A stretch of 64,000 nt of DNA from contig NZ_CAKJTG010000007.1 in NCBI RefSeq assembly GCF_917563885.1, positions 18,398 through 82,397 on the forward strand. The letters run 5' to 3'. Shown in pieces: positions 1 through 8,506 of the stretch (positions are counted from its first letter, which is position 1; the number at the start of each line of letters is the position of its first letter). Position numbers and translations under genes: made by a program. This stretch comes from Pseudoneobacillus rhizosphaerae. Its GTDB lineage: Bacteria; Bacillota; Bacilli; Bacillales; Cytobacillaceae. The notes below the pieces were generated by a model. That model worked only from the letters and a program-made list of their open reading frames with translations, was not told the DNA's origin and searched no databases.

Positions 1-61
1 TGCGTTCGTATTATTTTTTTAGGAGTAGCGTGTAAATTTAACTGCTTTCCCCAATAGTTTT

Positions 62-424
62 CTTCAAAAACCTCTTTAAATTACCTTATTTCCTGGTTTT
101 TTGGGCTTACTTGATATTTATTCCGACTTTTTTGGCTTGGATTCTGACTTTTTCAATGTTTTTTCCGACTATTATCTCAGGAATTCCGACCAAATTGGAG
201 TTAATTCCGACTTATTCACAAATCGGCCACACTTTATACCGGATAGGGATATCCAAATAATAACAAACTAAAAAGTTTTATACTTTTTAGTATCAGCAAA
301 AATTTATATCTATCAACTTTAACAAGATTTCTATCAACTTCTTGGCTATATCTATCATTTCGCAACTTATATCTATCTAAATTGGCCATATATCTATCTT
401 TTTCACATATTCATCACAAATCCA
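62..424. repeat. Composite noncoding element, copy 1: two arrays of five 21-bp units around a unique core
   Basis: Seen in the sequence: units beginning attccgac (with variants) start at 120, 141, 162, 183 and 204, exactly 21 bp apart. A second array with atatctatc cores starts at 306, 327, 348, 369 and 390, again exactly 21 bp apart. Between them lies a core containing caaatcggccacac. The whole block aligns by eye with 15592-15938, where the first array has the same core word but the second array uses atatatcag. Only 7-9 bp of each unit are conserved; the rest varies. The block fills the gap downstream of the GH172 gene, and positions 1-61 hold nothing else I can support. Function unknown. 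The two-helical-turn spacing would put every core on one face of the DNA, so a protein-binding array is one inference. Confidence 0.85.
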
Positions 425-438
425 ATCTCGCTTTCTAG

Positions 439-1554
439 CTACCGATCCCATCTCACCTTCAAATCAGGCAACACCGGAAATGGATGATGTGGCTCTTGCT
501 GATACCAATAAGCTACAGAAGCAATGTCTTCACTCAAAGGCTTATATCTTTTATATTTCGGAAAGTTTGGGTACCATCCTAACGTTTGAACGGTCACTTT
601 TAAGTCACTTTCAAAACCGATGGAATCAAGCAGATGCCATCGATAAAGACTGTATTTCCGTGGAGCTCGATCATTTACAATTTTAGCAAGTGGCATTCCA
701 ACGTATGGATAGCTAAAGGCCTGTTCATTATTTTGAAACGTCTGGTTATCAGAAGTGTCCATATTGGAGAAACCCCATGCCCCACCGAAATAATCCTCTG
801 TTCCAGTATCGGCCATCGACGGGTATTCGGTATCTCCGTCCAAGTAGAATTTGACTTCTCCTTCTCCCCACCAGTTACTTGAAAGTGCATTCCATGCTAA
901 ATATGTACCTACATAACTACCCTTTCCCTTTATTTCATCGACAATCACATAGTTAGGATCATCAATCGAAGTTACTGCTTTTCGATACTGCGCATGAAAA
1001 TAGCCTACATCCTTCGGAACTTCCTTTAATTTATACTGTATTTTATAAGCTACGATAAAGGAGTCAATCGGACCATCATTTGTTAACGTGAATTTTGCAC
1101 CTTCTCTAAACGGCATTTGCCAGTAGGAAGTGCAACCTTTTTTAGGAGCCACTACTACGGGTACAGAGTTAACAAGGTGAGGCTGACTATCATGGCCCAT
1201 CGCGAAAAATGCACCTAATGGACATTCCACTGACGGATGGTCCTCATCATCCCAGTAAATTCTCAACACAAGCTCGCTATAATTTTCCAGACTACTCGTA
1301 ATAAAAAAATAATTGATGATGCCCATACCTTTGATATCCGCTAAGACAGCTGTTTCTCCAGCCCTCACATTAATAAAAGGGCGAACTTTATACCCCTTTC
1401 CGAGGTCAAGAGCTGCATCACTATGCTCTAAAAATGGATCGGATGGATTGGGTTCCCACAAACACGCCTTCCCTTTTTCACCTGTAGGATTTTCTGGAGA
1501 AATCATCCGTGTTGTTCCGCCTAATTCATATGGTAAATGACCAAGCAAGCTCAT
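439..1554 (-). CDS. DUF2961 (glycoside hydrolase family 172-like) protein
   Basis: A 371-residue cytoplasmic-looking protein without signal peptide. It resembles the DUF2961/GH172 family, whose characterised members cleave fructofuranose or arabinofuranose linkages and assemble from jelly-roll protomers. Family-like stretches include GTTRMISPENPTGEKG near the N-terminus, the segment around WWGEGEVKFYLDGD, and the acidic GTEDYFGGAW near residue 255, which is the likely active-site region. It is the last gene of a minus-strand operon, and its ATG overlaps the TGA of the xylulokinase gene (ATGA, 1551-1554), so the two are probably translationally coupled. An intracellular glycosidase next to a pentulose kinase, a nucleoside phosphorylase and an ECF importer suggests processing of an imported pentose-containing compound. 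Family assignment is fairly sure; the substrate is not known. Confidence 0.8.
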   Translation of the reverse strand: MSLLGHLPYELGGTTRMISPENPTGEKGKACLWEPNPSDPFLEHSDAALDLGKGYKVRPFINVRAGETAVLADIKGMGIINYFFITSSLENYSELVLRIYWDDEDHPSVECPLGAFFAMGHDSQPHLVNSVPVVVAPKKGCTSYWQMPFREGAKFTLTNDGPIDSFIVAYKIQYKLKEVPKDVGYFHAQYRKAVTSIDDPNYVIVDEIKGKGSYVGTYLAWNALSSNWWGEGEVKFYLDGDTEYPSMADTGTEDYFGGAWGFSNMDTSDNQTFQNNEQAFSYPYVGMPLAKIVNDRAPRKYSLYRWHLLDSIGFESDLKVTVQTLGWYPNFPKYKRYKPLSEDIASVAYWYQQEPHHPFPVLPDLKVRWDR

Positions 1555-2996
1555 TCTATACCCTCCCTAAAGTTTCGGTTATACACCTTTCGAAATAATT
1601 CAAATCCCTTCCGATACTCTTCGACATTCTCTTTTATCGGACTGGCCATGAGTTTCATTTTACTTTTTAAAAGATGCTCTACAGAACCTAATGATTCGAA
1701 TGTTCCAATACTCAGCCCTGCAATAATCGCCGCCCCCATGGCTGCTTGTTCCTTTGTATCACAAACATAAATGTCACAATCGAAGATATCTGCTTGCATT
1801 TGCAGAAGCACCCTGCTTTTCGTCCCACCACCAGAGGAGATGACTCTCTCATATTCCAAGCCCGAATTCTTAAAATCTTCTAGAATGTCACGCAGTCCAT
1901 AAATCATTCCTTCCATAGTGGCTCTGACTAGATGAGCAAGGGTATGGCTCGTCGTTAAGCCGAAAAACACACCTTTAGCATGAGGATGATTCCGTTCACC
2001 GTTCAAATAGGGTAAAAAAACAAGGTCATTACTACCAACTGAAACACCTTCTGCTAAACGATCGAATTCTGTATAACTAAACGTTCCTCCAGCTAATCCT
2101 TTCACCCACTGAAGAACACTGCCACCATTCAAACTCGTTCCCACGATATTCGTCAAATCTCCCACCGCATGCGAGAAGATACTTAATCCTTCTAGTCTCT
2201 TATTTTTATGAAATTTAGACGTTAAACTAATTTGACTGCCCGTGCCAATATTACAATTTAAAATTCCTTTTGAAAAAATGGAGTTCCCGAGAAGCTGCAT
2301 GGAATGATCTGAACCGCCATAAGCAACCTTACTCTGTTCAGAAATCATTAGCTGATGGGCAACTTCTGGGATAAGCATTCCCGCTATATCAGTTGAACGA
2401 TGGATGGGAGGAAATAGCGAAGGATTGATACCTAATTTCTCTAATAAATCAAAGTCCCAATTCTGAGTAAAAAAAGAATAAGCGCCTGTTCCACAGGCAT
2501 CACTATGTTCTGTTGCAATTTCACCCGTAAGCTTGTAACGTATATAATCCTTGGGAAGCATTACCTTATCTATTTTTGAATAAACTTCCGGTTCATTTTC
2601 CTTTACCCATAGTAAGGATGGCAATAATGTACCAAGCCAAATGTTATAAACATTTTCTTTATTGGCATGGAGTAAGATTTTTTGAAGTTCTTCCGAAGAT
2701 CGATTATCCGCCCAAATGATCGATGGTCTAACTGGTTGACCATATACATCCACAGCTACAAGGCCATGCATTTGCCCTGAAAGTCCGATTGTTATTGAAC
2801 AACCATCTAAGTTTAGAGCTTGAAATGACCCACAAACGGCATTCCACCAACGATTTGGGTCTTGCTCAGCCCAATGAGGAAATGGTTGATTGATTCCATA
2901 GTCGACTCTATACGTATCTAATACCTCTAGCTTTTCGTTCGTGACCATTACTTTTAAGCTGGAGGTTCCAACATCAATACCGACTAACTTATTCAT
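1551..2996 (-). CDS. xylB: Xylulokinase, FGGY carbohydrate kinase family
   Basis: A 481-residue FGGY kinase predicted to phosphorylate D-xylulose or a related ketose with ATP, feeding the pentose phosphate pathway. The N-terminal nucleotide-binding element is GIDVGTSSLKV (residues 6-16). The xylulokinase-typical AEQDPNRWW and LSGQMHGLV follow, and the probable catalytic aspartate is in WADNR. The C-terminal ATPase lobe carries SSGGGTKSRVLLQMQAD and EQAAMGAAIIAG. Length is normal for XylB. No xylose isomerase gene is in the window, so the substrate could be another ketose. The gene follows a hairpin downstream of ecfT and overlaps the GH172 gene by 4 nt. FGGY specificity is hard to read from sequence; the GQMHG motif favours xylulokinase. 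Confidence 0.82.
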   Translation of the reverse strand: MNKLVGIDVGTSSLKVMVTNEKLEVLDTYRVDYGINQPFPHWAEQDPNRWWNAVCGSFQALNLDGCSITIGLSGQMHGLVAVDVYGQPVRPSIIWADNRSSEELQKILLHANKENVYNIWLGTLLPSLLWVKENEPEVYSKIDKVMLPKDYIRYKLTGEIATEHSDACGTGAYSFFTQNWDFDLLEKLGINPSLFPPIHRSTDIAGMLIPEVAHQLMISEQSKVAYGGSDHSMQLLGNSIFSKGILNCNIGTGSQISLTSKFHKNKRLEGLSIFSHAVGDLTNIVGTSLNGGSVLQWVKGLAGGTFSYTEFDRLAEGVSVGSNDLVFLPYLNGERNHPHAKGVFFGLTTSHTLAHLVRATMEGMIYGLRDILEDFKNSGLEYERVISSGGGTKSRVLLQMQADIFDCDIYVCDTKEQAAMGAAIIAGLSIGTFESLGSVEHLLKSKMKLMASPIKENVEEYRKGFELFRKVYNRNFREGIE

Positions 2997-3028
2997 CTGA
3001 CAGCCCCCGCTTTATCATTTTTTAGATA

Positions 3029-3065
3029 AAATAGAGATACTTGCTCAGACACAAGTATCTCTATT
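3029..3065 (-). terminator. Hairpin between ecfT and xylB (terminator or attenuator)
   Basis: Inverted repeat AATAGAGATACTTG / CAAGTATCTCTATT separated by 8 nt. On the minus strand it is followed by TTTATC and an A-rich tract, so the U-run is imperfect. It sits inside the operon and probably lowers xylB/GH172 expression relative to the transporter genes. Confidence 0.65.
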
Positions 3066-3074
3066 CCAAACTTG

Positions 3075-3851
3075 TTACATAACCAACAGATACACCCTAT
3101 ATGCAACTCCTGATAGAGCAAAGAGTGTGGTACAGGCAACAATTATTGAATCAACTCTTGTTTTCAAAGGATCCCGGTAAAAGGTTTTTTTAGCATTCGA
3201 ATTGAATCCTTTACTTTCTAAAGCAACAACCTGATTTTGTACTTTCATAATCGAGTTCGAAATCAGTGGAACCATAATCGGAATAAAGGCTTTCATCCGA
3301 TTAAGCAAATTCCCCTCCGTATCCAATCCTCTAGACTTTTGAGCATTCATGACTTGATGCATCTCTTTGTTCAGAACAGGGATGATTTGAAACGTGGAAG
3401 TCAACACGAAACTGGCTCGATACGAAACACCCGCTTTATTTAATGCAACACCCAATTCGGTCATGTTTAACGTTCTAATCGCCAGGAACAAGACAGCAAT
3501 AAGTGGAACGATTCGGCAGTATACATCGGCAGCCGTTGTTAATCCCTCTTTATATAACGTAAAACCGGTTCCAGGAATGATATTCCACACAACAGTCTGA
3601 TTCGCAGGGGATAAGATTCCTTGTATGAGAAATAAACTTATGCCAAGAAGAATAGCGGCAATTAATAAAACCTTAAATTCCTTCAGCATTTTTTCCTTTA
3701 AGATAACCAGTAAAGCGAGAACAAATATGAAACTTGAAATATAGTAATTTGAAAAAGTAAAGATACCAATAATAAATCCTAATGATGCCCATATTTTTGT
3801 CATCGGATAAAGTCTTTTTAAAAACGAATTTTTTTCGTGAATGCTTAACAT
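3075..3851 (-). CDS. ecfT: Energy-coupling factor transporter transmembrane protein EcfT
   Basis: A 258-residue membrane protein with about five to six hydrophobic helices (for example residues 15-45 and the last 20 residues). It is the scaffold that links the S component to the ATPase pair in an ECF vitamin/nutrient importer. Two cytoplasmic coupling-helix motifs are visible: the first as AQKSRGLDTEGN, the second in ALESKGFNSNAK, corresponding to the usual ARG-type motifs of EcfT. It lies 12 nt downstream of the S component and in the same direction as both ATPase genes. A dedicated EcfT next to its own S component marks a group I (dedicated) ECF system. Confident in family; the transported solute is unknown. 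Confidence 0.88.
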   Translation of the reverse strand: MLSIHEKNSFLKRLYPMTKIWASLGFIIGIFTFSNYYISSFIFVLALLVILKEKMLKEFKVLLIAAILLGISLFLIQGILSPANQTVVWNIIPGTGFTLYKEGLTTAADVYCRIVPLIAVLFLAIRTLNMTELGVALNKAGVSYRASFVLTSTFQIIPVLNKEMHQVMNAQKSRGLDTEGNLLNRMKAFIPIMVPLISNSIMKVQNQVVALESKGFNSNAKKTFYRDPLKTRVDSIIVACTTLFALSGVAYRVYLLVM

Positions 3852-3863
3852 ACATTCATATCC

Positions 3864-4469
3864 CTATTCTTTTCGCTTTGCTGGAGGAATTAAATTTTTC
3901 ATATTCGTCGGTAATTTCTTTAAAATTAAGAAAGCAATAATAACTGCAATTCCTTTATCCACTAAGTTAACTGGTAATCTAGCAACAAAGGCAGAGGAGA
4001 AGATATCATTACCAGCAGCTAGGAAGCCAGCTACAAGTAAATCTACACCAGCACCACTTACACCACCATATAGGAAGACAACGAGTGGCGCAGCAATCAG
4101 TGAATTCGCTAATGTAACGAGGATCGTAGCAATGACAATGTGAATCCAATTTTTGAACTTTCCTTTCATCGCCATATACCCGACGATTAACCCTGACGCC
4201 ATATTACACAAGCCAAACGCCATTCCTAATACATCCCCATGAATGAGTCCTAATACGACATTGGTCAGCAAGCCTGTTACACCACCGACAATCGGCCCGG
4301 TGATGGCAGCAATAACGATTGTTCCAATTGAATCCATGAAAATAGGCAACTTAAGCTGCCCAGCAATCAATCCAGCAATCACGTTGATGGCAATACCGAT
4401 AGGAATAAGAATCAGTGCATACGTCGTTCTAGTCTTCGAGTTGAGCGTTGCGGTCTTTTTTTCTTCCAT
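3864..4469 (-). CDS. ECF transporter substrate-capture S component
   Basis: A 201-residue, six-helix hydrophobic protein typical in size for an S component, which binds the solute outside and topples in the membrane on EcfT. It has the conserved-looking region LKLPIFMDSIGTIVIAAITG followed by GGVTGLLTNVVLG, and AANSLIAAPLVVFLYGG-like helices near residues 120-140. The subfamily does not obviously match riboflavin, biotin, thiamine or cobalt S components that I can recognise. Neighbouring uridine phosphorylase, xylulokinase and GH172 genes make a nucleoside, C-nucleoside or pentoside a reasonable guess (inference from context only). Confidence 0.82.
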   Translation of the reverse strand: MEEKKTATLNSKTRTTYALILIPIGIAINVIAGLIAGQLKLPIFMDSIGTIVIAAITGPIVGGVTGLLTNVVLGLIHGDVLGMAFGLCNMASGLIVGYMAMKGKFKNWIHIVIATILVTLANSLIAAPLVVFLYGGVSGAGVDLLVAGFLAAGNDIFSSAFVARLPVNLVDKGIAVIIAFLILKKLPTNMKNLIPPAKRKE

Positions 4470-4490
4470 TTGCTTTCTTCCTCCCTTAAT

Positions 4491-5318
4491 TTAGATTATT
4501 TTTTGACTTGATCTATTTTTATAGTGGGAAACAAAGTCTCCGACACTTAAAAATATTCTTTTTTCAGGGTCAACATCTAAACCTAATAACGTAATTTGCG
4601 GAGGTTCAATCCAAGCTTTTTCTAAAATTTCTGTCTCACTAAAAACGTTTGCTATTTGCGAATCTAACAAAACCTTGCCTTCAGCCATCACAATCACTCG
4701 ATCTGTATTCTCAGCGACAAAATCCATATCATGAGAAATCATCACGACGGTATTTCCTTGTTCATGCAAGAGCGAAAGGATCTTTCGAAGAAGCCGCCTT
4801 CCGTCTTCATCTAACCCTCCTGTCGGTTCATCTAAAATCATGACCTTAGGAGCATAGGCAAGTACAGAGGCGATGGTAACTAGCTTTTTCCTCGTATAAT
4901 CAAGTGTCATCGGATGCTTATCAAGAATTTTCCCAAGATTCAGTAAATTTACGACATACTCAATTCGTTCCTTTGTTTTTTCCTCACTAAATTTGAAATT
5001 TTTCGGCCCCACCTTTAACTCATCCATCACAGTGGAGGAAAAGATTTGATGGTTCGGGTTCTGAAAAACATAACCAACCTTTTGTGATAAGTAGCCCACA
5101 CTTTTCGTAGTTGTTTCTTCACCATCGATGACAACAGAACCTTCGGTCGGCTTTAGCAAGCCATTAAAATGCCGAACTAATGTGGTTTTTCCGCTTCCAT
5201 TTTGCCCAATGATACTAATTAAATCATTAGGCAAAATAGATACATCGACACCTTTTAATGCTTGAACTCCACCTTTATATTCATGGACAAGATTCTTGGT
5301 TTGAATAATTGGATCCAT
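4491..5318 (-). CDS. ecfA2: ECF transporter ATPase, second subunit, with degenerate ABC signature
   Basis: The chosen start is the ATG at 5318 (MDPIIQTKNL), preceded by AGGGGGC at good spacing. A longer reading from 5363 would run deeper into the upstream gene. The product is about 275 residues. It has Walker A GQNGSGKTT, Q-loop VFQNPNHQIF, Walker B VMILDEP and switch histidine in MISHDMDF. In place of the canonical LSGGQ signature it has LDYTRKK, so one of the two composite ATP sites of the heterodimer is probably weak or inactive. It overlaps the end of the first ATPase gene by 38 nt. It energises uptake through EcfT at the cytoplasmic face. Confidence 0.88.
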   Translation of the reverse strand: MDPIIQTKNLVHEYKGGVQALKGVDVSILPNDLISIIGQNGSGKTTLVRHFNGLLKPTEGSVVIDGEETTTKSVGYLSQKVGYVFQNPNHQIFSSTVMDELKVGPKNFKFSEEKTKERIEYVVNLLNLGKILDKHPMTLDYTRKKLVTIASVLAYAPKVMILDEPTGGLDEDGRRLLRKILSLLHEQGNTVVMISHDMDFVAENTDRVIVMAEGKVLLDSQIANVFSETEILEKAWIEPPQITLLGLDVDPEKRIFLSVGDFVSHYKNRSSQKII

Positions 5319-6168
5319 TTTCTTGCCCCCTATATTCTTTAAAAGTACGACTTGCCTCTTCAAGGTTGATAGGTAGTTTCGTAAATTGGTAGGTTTCCTT
5401 TAACCCATAAGCGGCATCTGTCACTTGTGGTAATCGAATGTGATAGTCATTTAACAATTCCTTTTGTTGTAAAATCTCACTTGTTGGACCGTATAGCTTC
5501 AATTCACCTTCGAAAAATACCATTAGCTTCGTCGTGTATTCAGCCATTTTCTCAATGTTATGGTCCACCATAATAATCGTCCTACCTTGTCGATGTAATT
5601 CTTTGACCAACTTAAATACTTCATCTCGACCTTTTGGGTCAAGCTGAGAGGTGGATTCATCGAGGATAATGACTTTTGGACGTAACGCTAGTAGACATGC
5701 AACCGCAAGGCGCTGCTGCTGGCCACCCGAAAGTTGAAAGGGGGATCTTTCTAGGAATTCTGTTAAATTACAGCTAATGGCTACTTCATTCACACGCTTA
5801 ATCATCTCGGAACGTTCAAAGCCCATGTTACACATCGCAAAGGCAATCTCATCCTCTACCGTTTCTTGGGTAAATTGACTTTCTGCATCCTGGAAGACGA
5901 CCCCAACTATTTTGGTAAAGTCAGAGACATTAGAGGATTGGATCGTTTCATGGTTAACCACAACATCCCCCATCCAATCTCCACCTAAGATGTGAGGTGC
6001 AATTCCAATCATGGAAAGACAAGCTGTCGACTTTCCAGCTTTGTTCGGCCCAATCAAACCAACAAAGTCTCCTTCTTCGATGGTCGCATGGATTTGTTTT
6101 ATTGCTGGTTCTTCCGTATTAGGATAATAATAGGAAAAGTTTTTGAACTCTATTATTGGAGTACCCAA
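5281..6168 (-). CDS. ecfA1: ECF transporter ATPase, first subunit
   Basis: A 295-residue ABC ATPase, partner of the next gene. Motifs in order: Walker A GPNKAGKST (lysine/alanine in the variable positions, which is unusual but compatible), Q-loop VFQDAESQF, canonical signature LSGGQQQRLAVA, Walker B VIILDESTSQLDP and H-loop IIMVDHNIEKM. Because this subunit keeps a normal LSGGQ while its partner does not, the ATPase pair is asymmetric. The gene starts 14 nt downstream of the uridine phosphorylase stop, in one transcription unit. Function as an ECF ATPase is secure from the adjoining EcfT and S-component genes. Confidence 0.9.
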   Translation of the reverse strand: MGTPIIEFKNFSYYYPNTEEPAIKQIHATIEEGDFVGLIGPNKAGKSTACLSMIGIAPHILGGDWMGDVVVNHETIQSSNVSDFTKIVGVVFQDAESQFTQETVEDEIAFAMCNMGFERSEMIKRVNEVAISCNLTEFLERSPFQLSGGQQQRLAVACLLALRPKVIILDESTSQLDPKGRDEVFKLVKELHRQGRTIIMVDHNIEKMAEYTTKLMVFFEGELKLYGPTSEILQQKELLNDYHIRLPQVTDAAYGLKETYQFTKLPINLEEASRTFKEYRGQENGSNYSNQESCP

Positions 6169-6182
6169 ACATAACCCTCCTA

Positions 6183-6905
6183 TTATTTGTTATTTTGCTT
6201 ATCTAATATTTTAACTGCTTCCAATCCCACCTTTATGGTGTCTTCCATCGATCCCCACATATTTAAAATACAGCCAGCTCTCAAGTTTCTTACAGATGCT
6301 ATAACATACAAAGCCGCAGCCTCCATCTCGGAGGCAAGAGCACCACCCGCTACCCAACATTCCCATCGTTCTTTAAGTGTTTGCGCAAGAGGCATTGTTT
6401 CCGGCTCCACTTCACCATAAAATGAATCTTTCGATTGGATCACGCCTGCATGATATTTCTTTCCTAGATTTGTAGCCGCTTGGCAAAGCGCCATGGAGAC
6501 ATTCAAGTCAGCGACCGCTGGAAATTCAAGAGGCATATATTGTCTGCTCGTTCCTTCATCTCTAATAGCTGCCGTCCCTATAACCACTTCACCTTTTTGG
6601 ATAAAATCTTGCATCGGTCCCGCCGTCCCTATTCTGATAAACGTATCGGCACCTACTCTGCTTAACTCCTCAATAGCAATCGCAGTAGACGGAGAGCCAA
6701 TGCCTGTTGAACAGACAGAAACCTTTATTCCATCGATATAACCGGTATAGGTTTTGTATTCACGGTTTTCAGCTACCTTCCACGATTCATCAAACAAACT
6801 AGCAATTAACTCAACCCGTCCTGGGTCTCCTGGGACAAACACGTATCTTCCAACATCACCTGGGGCAAGATCCACATGGTACTGCTTATTTTGATTATTT
6901 TCCAT
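6183..6905 (-). CDS. udp: Uridine phosphorylase-type nucleoside phosphorylase
   Basis: A 240-residue member of the PNP/UDP hexameric family, expected to convert uridine (or another nucleoside) plus phosphate to base and ribose-1-phosphate. Visible motifs: phosphate-binding FVPGDPGRVELI near residue 24, IRIGTAGPMQ near residue 90 and the ribose-binding GGALASEMEAAALY near residue 190. The family signature resembles uridine phosphorylase more than DeoD. It is the first metabolic gene after the ROK regulator, 68 nt downstream of it, and leads directly into the ECF transporter. This places nucleoside cleavage inside an import operon and makes a nucleoside-like transport substrate likely. Confidence 0.85.
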   Translation of the reverse strand: MENNQNKQYHVDLAPGDVGRYVFVPGDPGRVELIASLFDESWKVAENREYKTYTGYIDGIKVSVCSTGIGSPSTAIAIEELSRVGADTFIRIGTAGPMQDFIQKGEVVIGTAAIRDEGTSRQYMPLEFPAVADLNVSMALCQAATNLGKKYHAGVIQSKDSFYGEVEPETMPLAQTLKERWECWVAGGALASEMEAAALYVIASVRNLRAGCILNMWGSMEDTIKVGLEAVKILDKQNNK

Positions 6906-6973
6906 AACATATCGAATCCTTTCTTTAATGGGATGGTTATTTTTTAAAAAATAGTCTTTAAAAAGTGGAGTTG

Positions 6974-8185
6974 TTATAAATAACGATTGGGAGATTTCAA
7001 GAAATTATCTGCAGCGATAGCAGCTGCACCATAGAGGATCGAATCATTCGCAAACTCAGTTATTTGAATAGATATATTTTCATATACACTCGCTAAAAGC
7101 CTTGGCCTTACCGTTTCATGAATAGAATGGATTAATACCTCTCCTCCTCTCGACATTGTCTCACTTATAATGACCCAATTAGGGTTATAAACGTTGGCGA
7201 TATTGACGATTCCATAGCCCATATATTGACCCATTAATTTGACCATCTCGACGGCTAATTCATCCCCGAACTCCATTGCTTCAAAGATTCTCTCCGCCGT
7301 TAAATCTGCGTCATCATTCAGGATACTTTCAGGATACTTTTTCAAATTTTCCTTTGTTTCTTTTATTAGGACATAGGTAGTACAGTATTTCTCTAGGCAC
7401 CCATAGCTTCCACAAGAACACTTTCGTCCATTATAATCAATACTCATATGCCCCACTTCCCCGGCCATCCCTTGACTTCCAGCAAATAACTGACCATCAA
7501 TAATAATCCCAGCCCCTACTCCCTCGCCTGCAAGGAGATTCACCATAACCCCATGTTCAAAATGGTTCTCACTAAACCACCATTCCGCTAAAGCAGCTGC
7601 ATTAGCGTCATGTTCAACGAACACTGGTATACGAAAAGTTTTATCGAATTCAACTTTAATATCGATATTCTCCCAGCCAGGTAATTCAGTTATAATAGCT
7701 ATTTTTCCCTTCGTCTTTAAAAAGGGACCAGGGATGGCTATACCAATGGCCGCTACATCTTCGTATTCGCTCATAAGCTCTTGAACAGCCGTTTTCATTT
7801 TGTTCAACGTAACTGTAGCCCCGGTTAACATATCAATCTTTTCACTTTTAAACTTGTATTCTTCCCCAAAGAGATCATAAACACCGATGGAAAAAGACTT
7901 CCTGGATAATTTCACACCAATAAACTTATACAAATGATTATTTATCGATATCCCAATGGATCGCCTTCCCTTTTCACCATCAACGACACCAACCTCTTGA
8001 ACAATCCCAAGCTCTATTAAACTGGCAATTATTTTCGTAATAGAGGCCTGCTTTAAGCCCGTTTCCTTAGCCAGTTGAGCTCTAGTACATATCCTGTATT
8101 TTCGTATAAGCTTTAATAACAAAGAACGATTCATTTCTTGGATATCCTCAAGGTTAGTCCCTTTTTTTACATTTGAATTATTCAC
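6974..8185 (-). CDS. ROK-family transcriptional regulator (NagC/XylR type)
   Basis: The GTG at 8185 is preferred because AGGGG lies seven bases upstream; an earlier GTG at 8200 has no comparable site. The product is about 403 residues. It has an N-terminal winged helix-turn-helix (around residues 15-65, with ICTRAQLAKETGL and ASITKIIASL), then a sugar-kinase-like ROK domain with VEHDANAAALAEWW, AGEVGHMSIDYNG and the zinc-ligand run KCSCGSYGCLEKYC. It is first in the minus-strand operon and probably represses it until a sugar or sugar phosphate binds. A perfect match to the catabolite-responsive-element consensus lies just upstream, which could serve CcpA or the ROK protein itself. Effector unknown. 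Confidence 0.87.
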   Translation of the reverse strand: MNNSNVKKGTNLEDIQEMNRSLLLKLIRKYRICTRAQLAKETGLKQASITKIIASLIELGIVQEVGVVDGEKGRRSIGISINNHLYKFIGVKLSRKSFSIGVYDLFGEEYKFKSEKIDMLTGATVTLNKMKTAVQELMSEYEDVAAIGIAIPGPFLKTKGKIAIITELPGWENIDIKVEFDKTFRIPVFVEHDANAAALAEWWFSENHFEHGVMVNLLAGEGVGAGIIIDGQLFAGSQGMAGEVGHMSIDYNGRKCSCGSYGCLEKYCTTYVLIKETKENLKKYPESILNDDADLTAERIFEAMEFGDELAVEMVKLMGQYMGYGIVNIANVYNPNWVIISETMSRGGEVLIHSIHETVRPRLLASVYENISIQITEFANDSILYGAAAIAADNFLKSPNRYL

Positions 8186-8202
8186 AATAATTCCCCTCAC
8201 AG

Positions 8203-8218
8203 TTGTAACCGTTTACAA
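8203..8218 (-). promoter_or_regulatory. cre-like operator upstream of the ROK regulator
   Basis: On the minus strand the 16-mer TTGTAAACGGTTACAA fits the Bacillus cre consensus WTGNAANCGNWNNCAW at every fixed position. It is nearly palindromic and sits 18 bp before the chosen start, where a bound repressor would block transcription. CcpA control is the simplest reading; ROK autoregulation is the alternative. Confidence 0.65.
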
Positions 8219-8295
8219 TATTGAGTTTATGAATTAACAGTGTTAATCATTACACTTTTGGATAAAAAAGATTTGAATTTGAAAGTGGGAAGATT

Positions 8296-8421
8296 TTTTT
8301 AAAATAACAATTTTCAATCAAACGTTTGATTGAATTCAAATTCAATACGCATTCTTAAAGGTTTATTTTAACTCATACAAAATTCTACATTTTCCGCATA
8401 TTATATTGGAATATTTTTAAC
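8296..8421 (+). repeat. Direct repeat upstream of MFS gene, containing perfect 18-bp palindrome
   Basis: About 125 bp that recurs, with roughly 10-15% differences by eye, at 9743-9870 on the other side of the MFS gene. The best conserved part is ataacaattttcaatc followed by the palindrome CAATCAAACGTTTGATTG (8315-8332), which resembles an operator for a TetR-type repressor. Later shared words include gcattcttaaa and attatattg. The remainder of 8201-8506 is the promoter region of the MFS gene. Confidence 0.8.
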
Positions 8422-8460
8422 ATCTCTTCTGCTACCTCTATCTTTCCTAAACTATATAAA

Positions 8461-8477
8461 AAAGTATGATATACTTT
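8461..8477 (+). promoter_or_regulatory. Inverted repeat next to the MFS start
   Basis: AAAGTAT-GAT-ATACTTT, a 7-3-7 perfect inverted repeat ending 29 bp before the start codon, where an operator would overlap the transcript start. The ribosome binding site AGAGGTGG follows at 8493-8500. Confidence 0.5.
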
Positions 8478-8506
8478 AAAAAGTTTGTTTCTAGAGGTGG
8501 ATCTTA

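Noticed and set aside
120-410. CRISPR array
   Set aside because: Units are contiguous at 21 bp with only 7-9 conserved bases; no spacers of usual size and no cas genes in the window.
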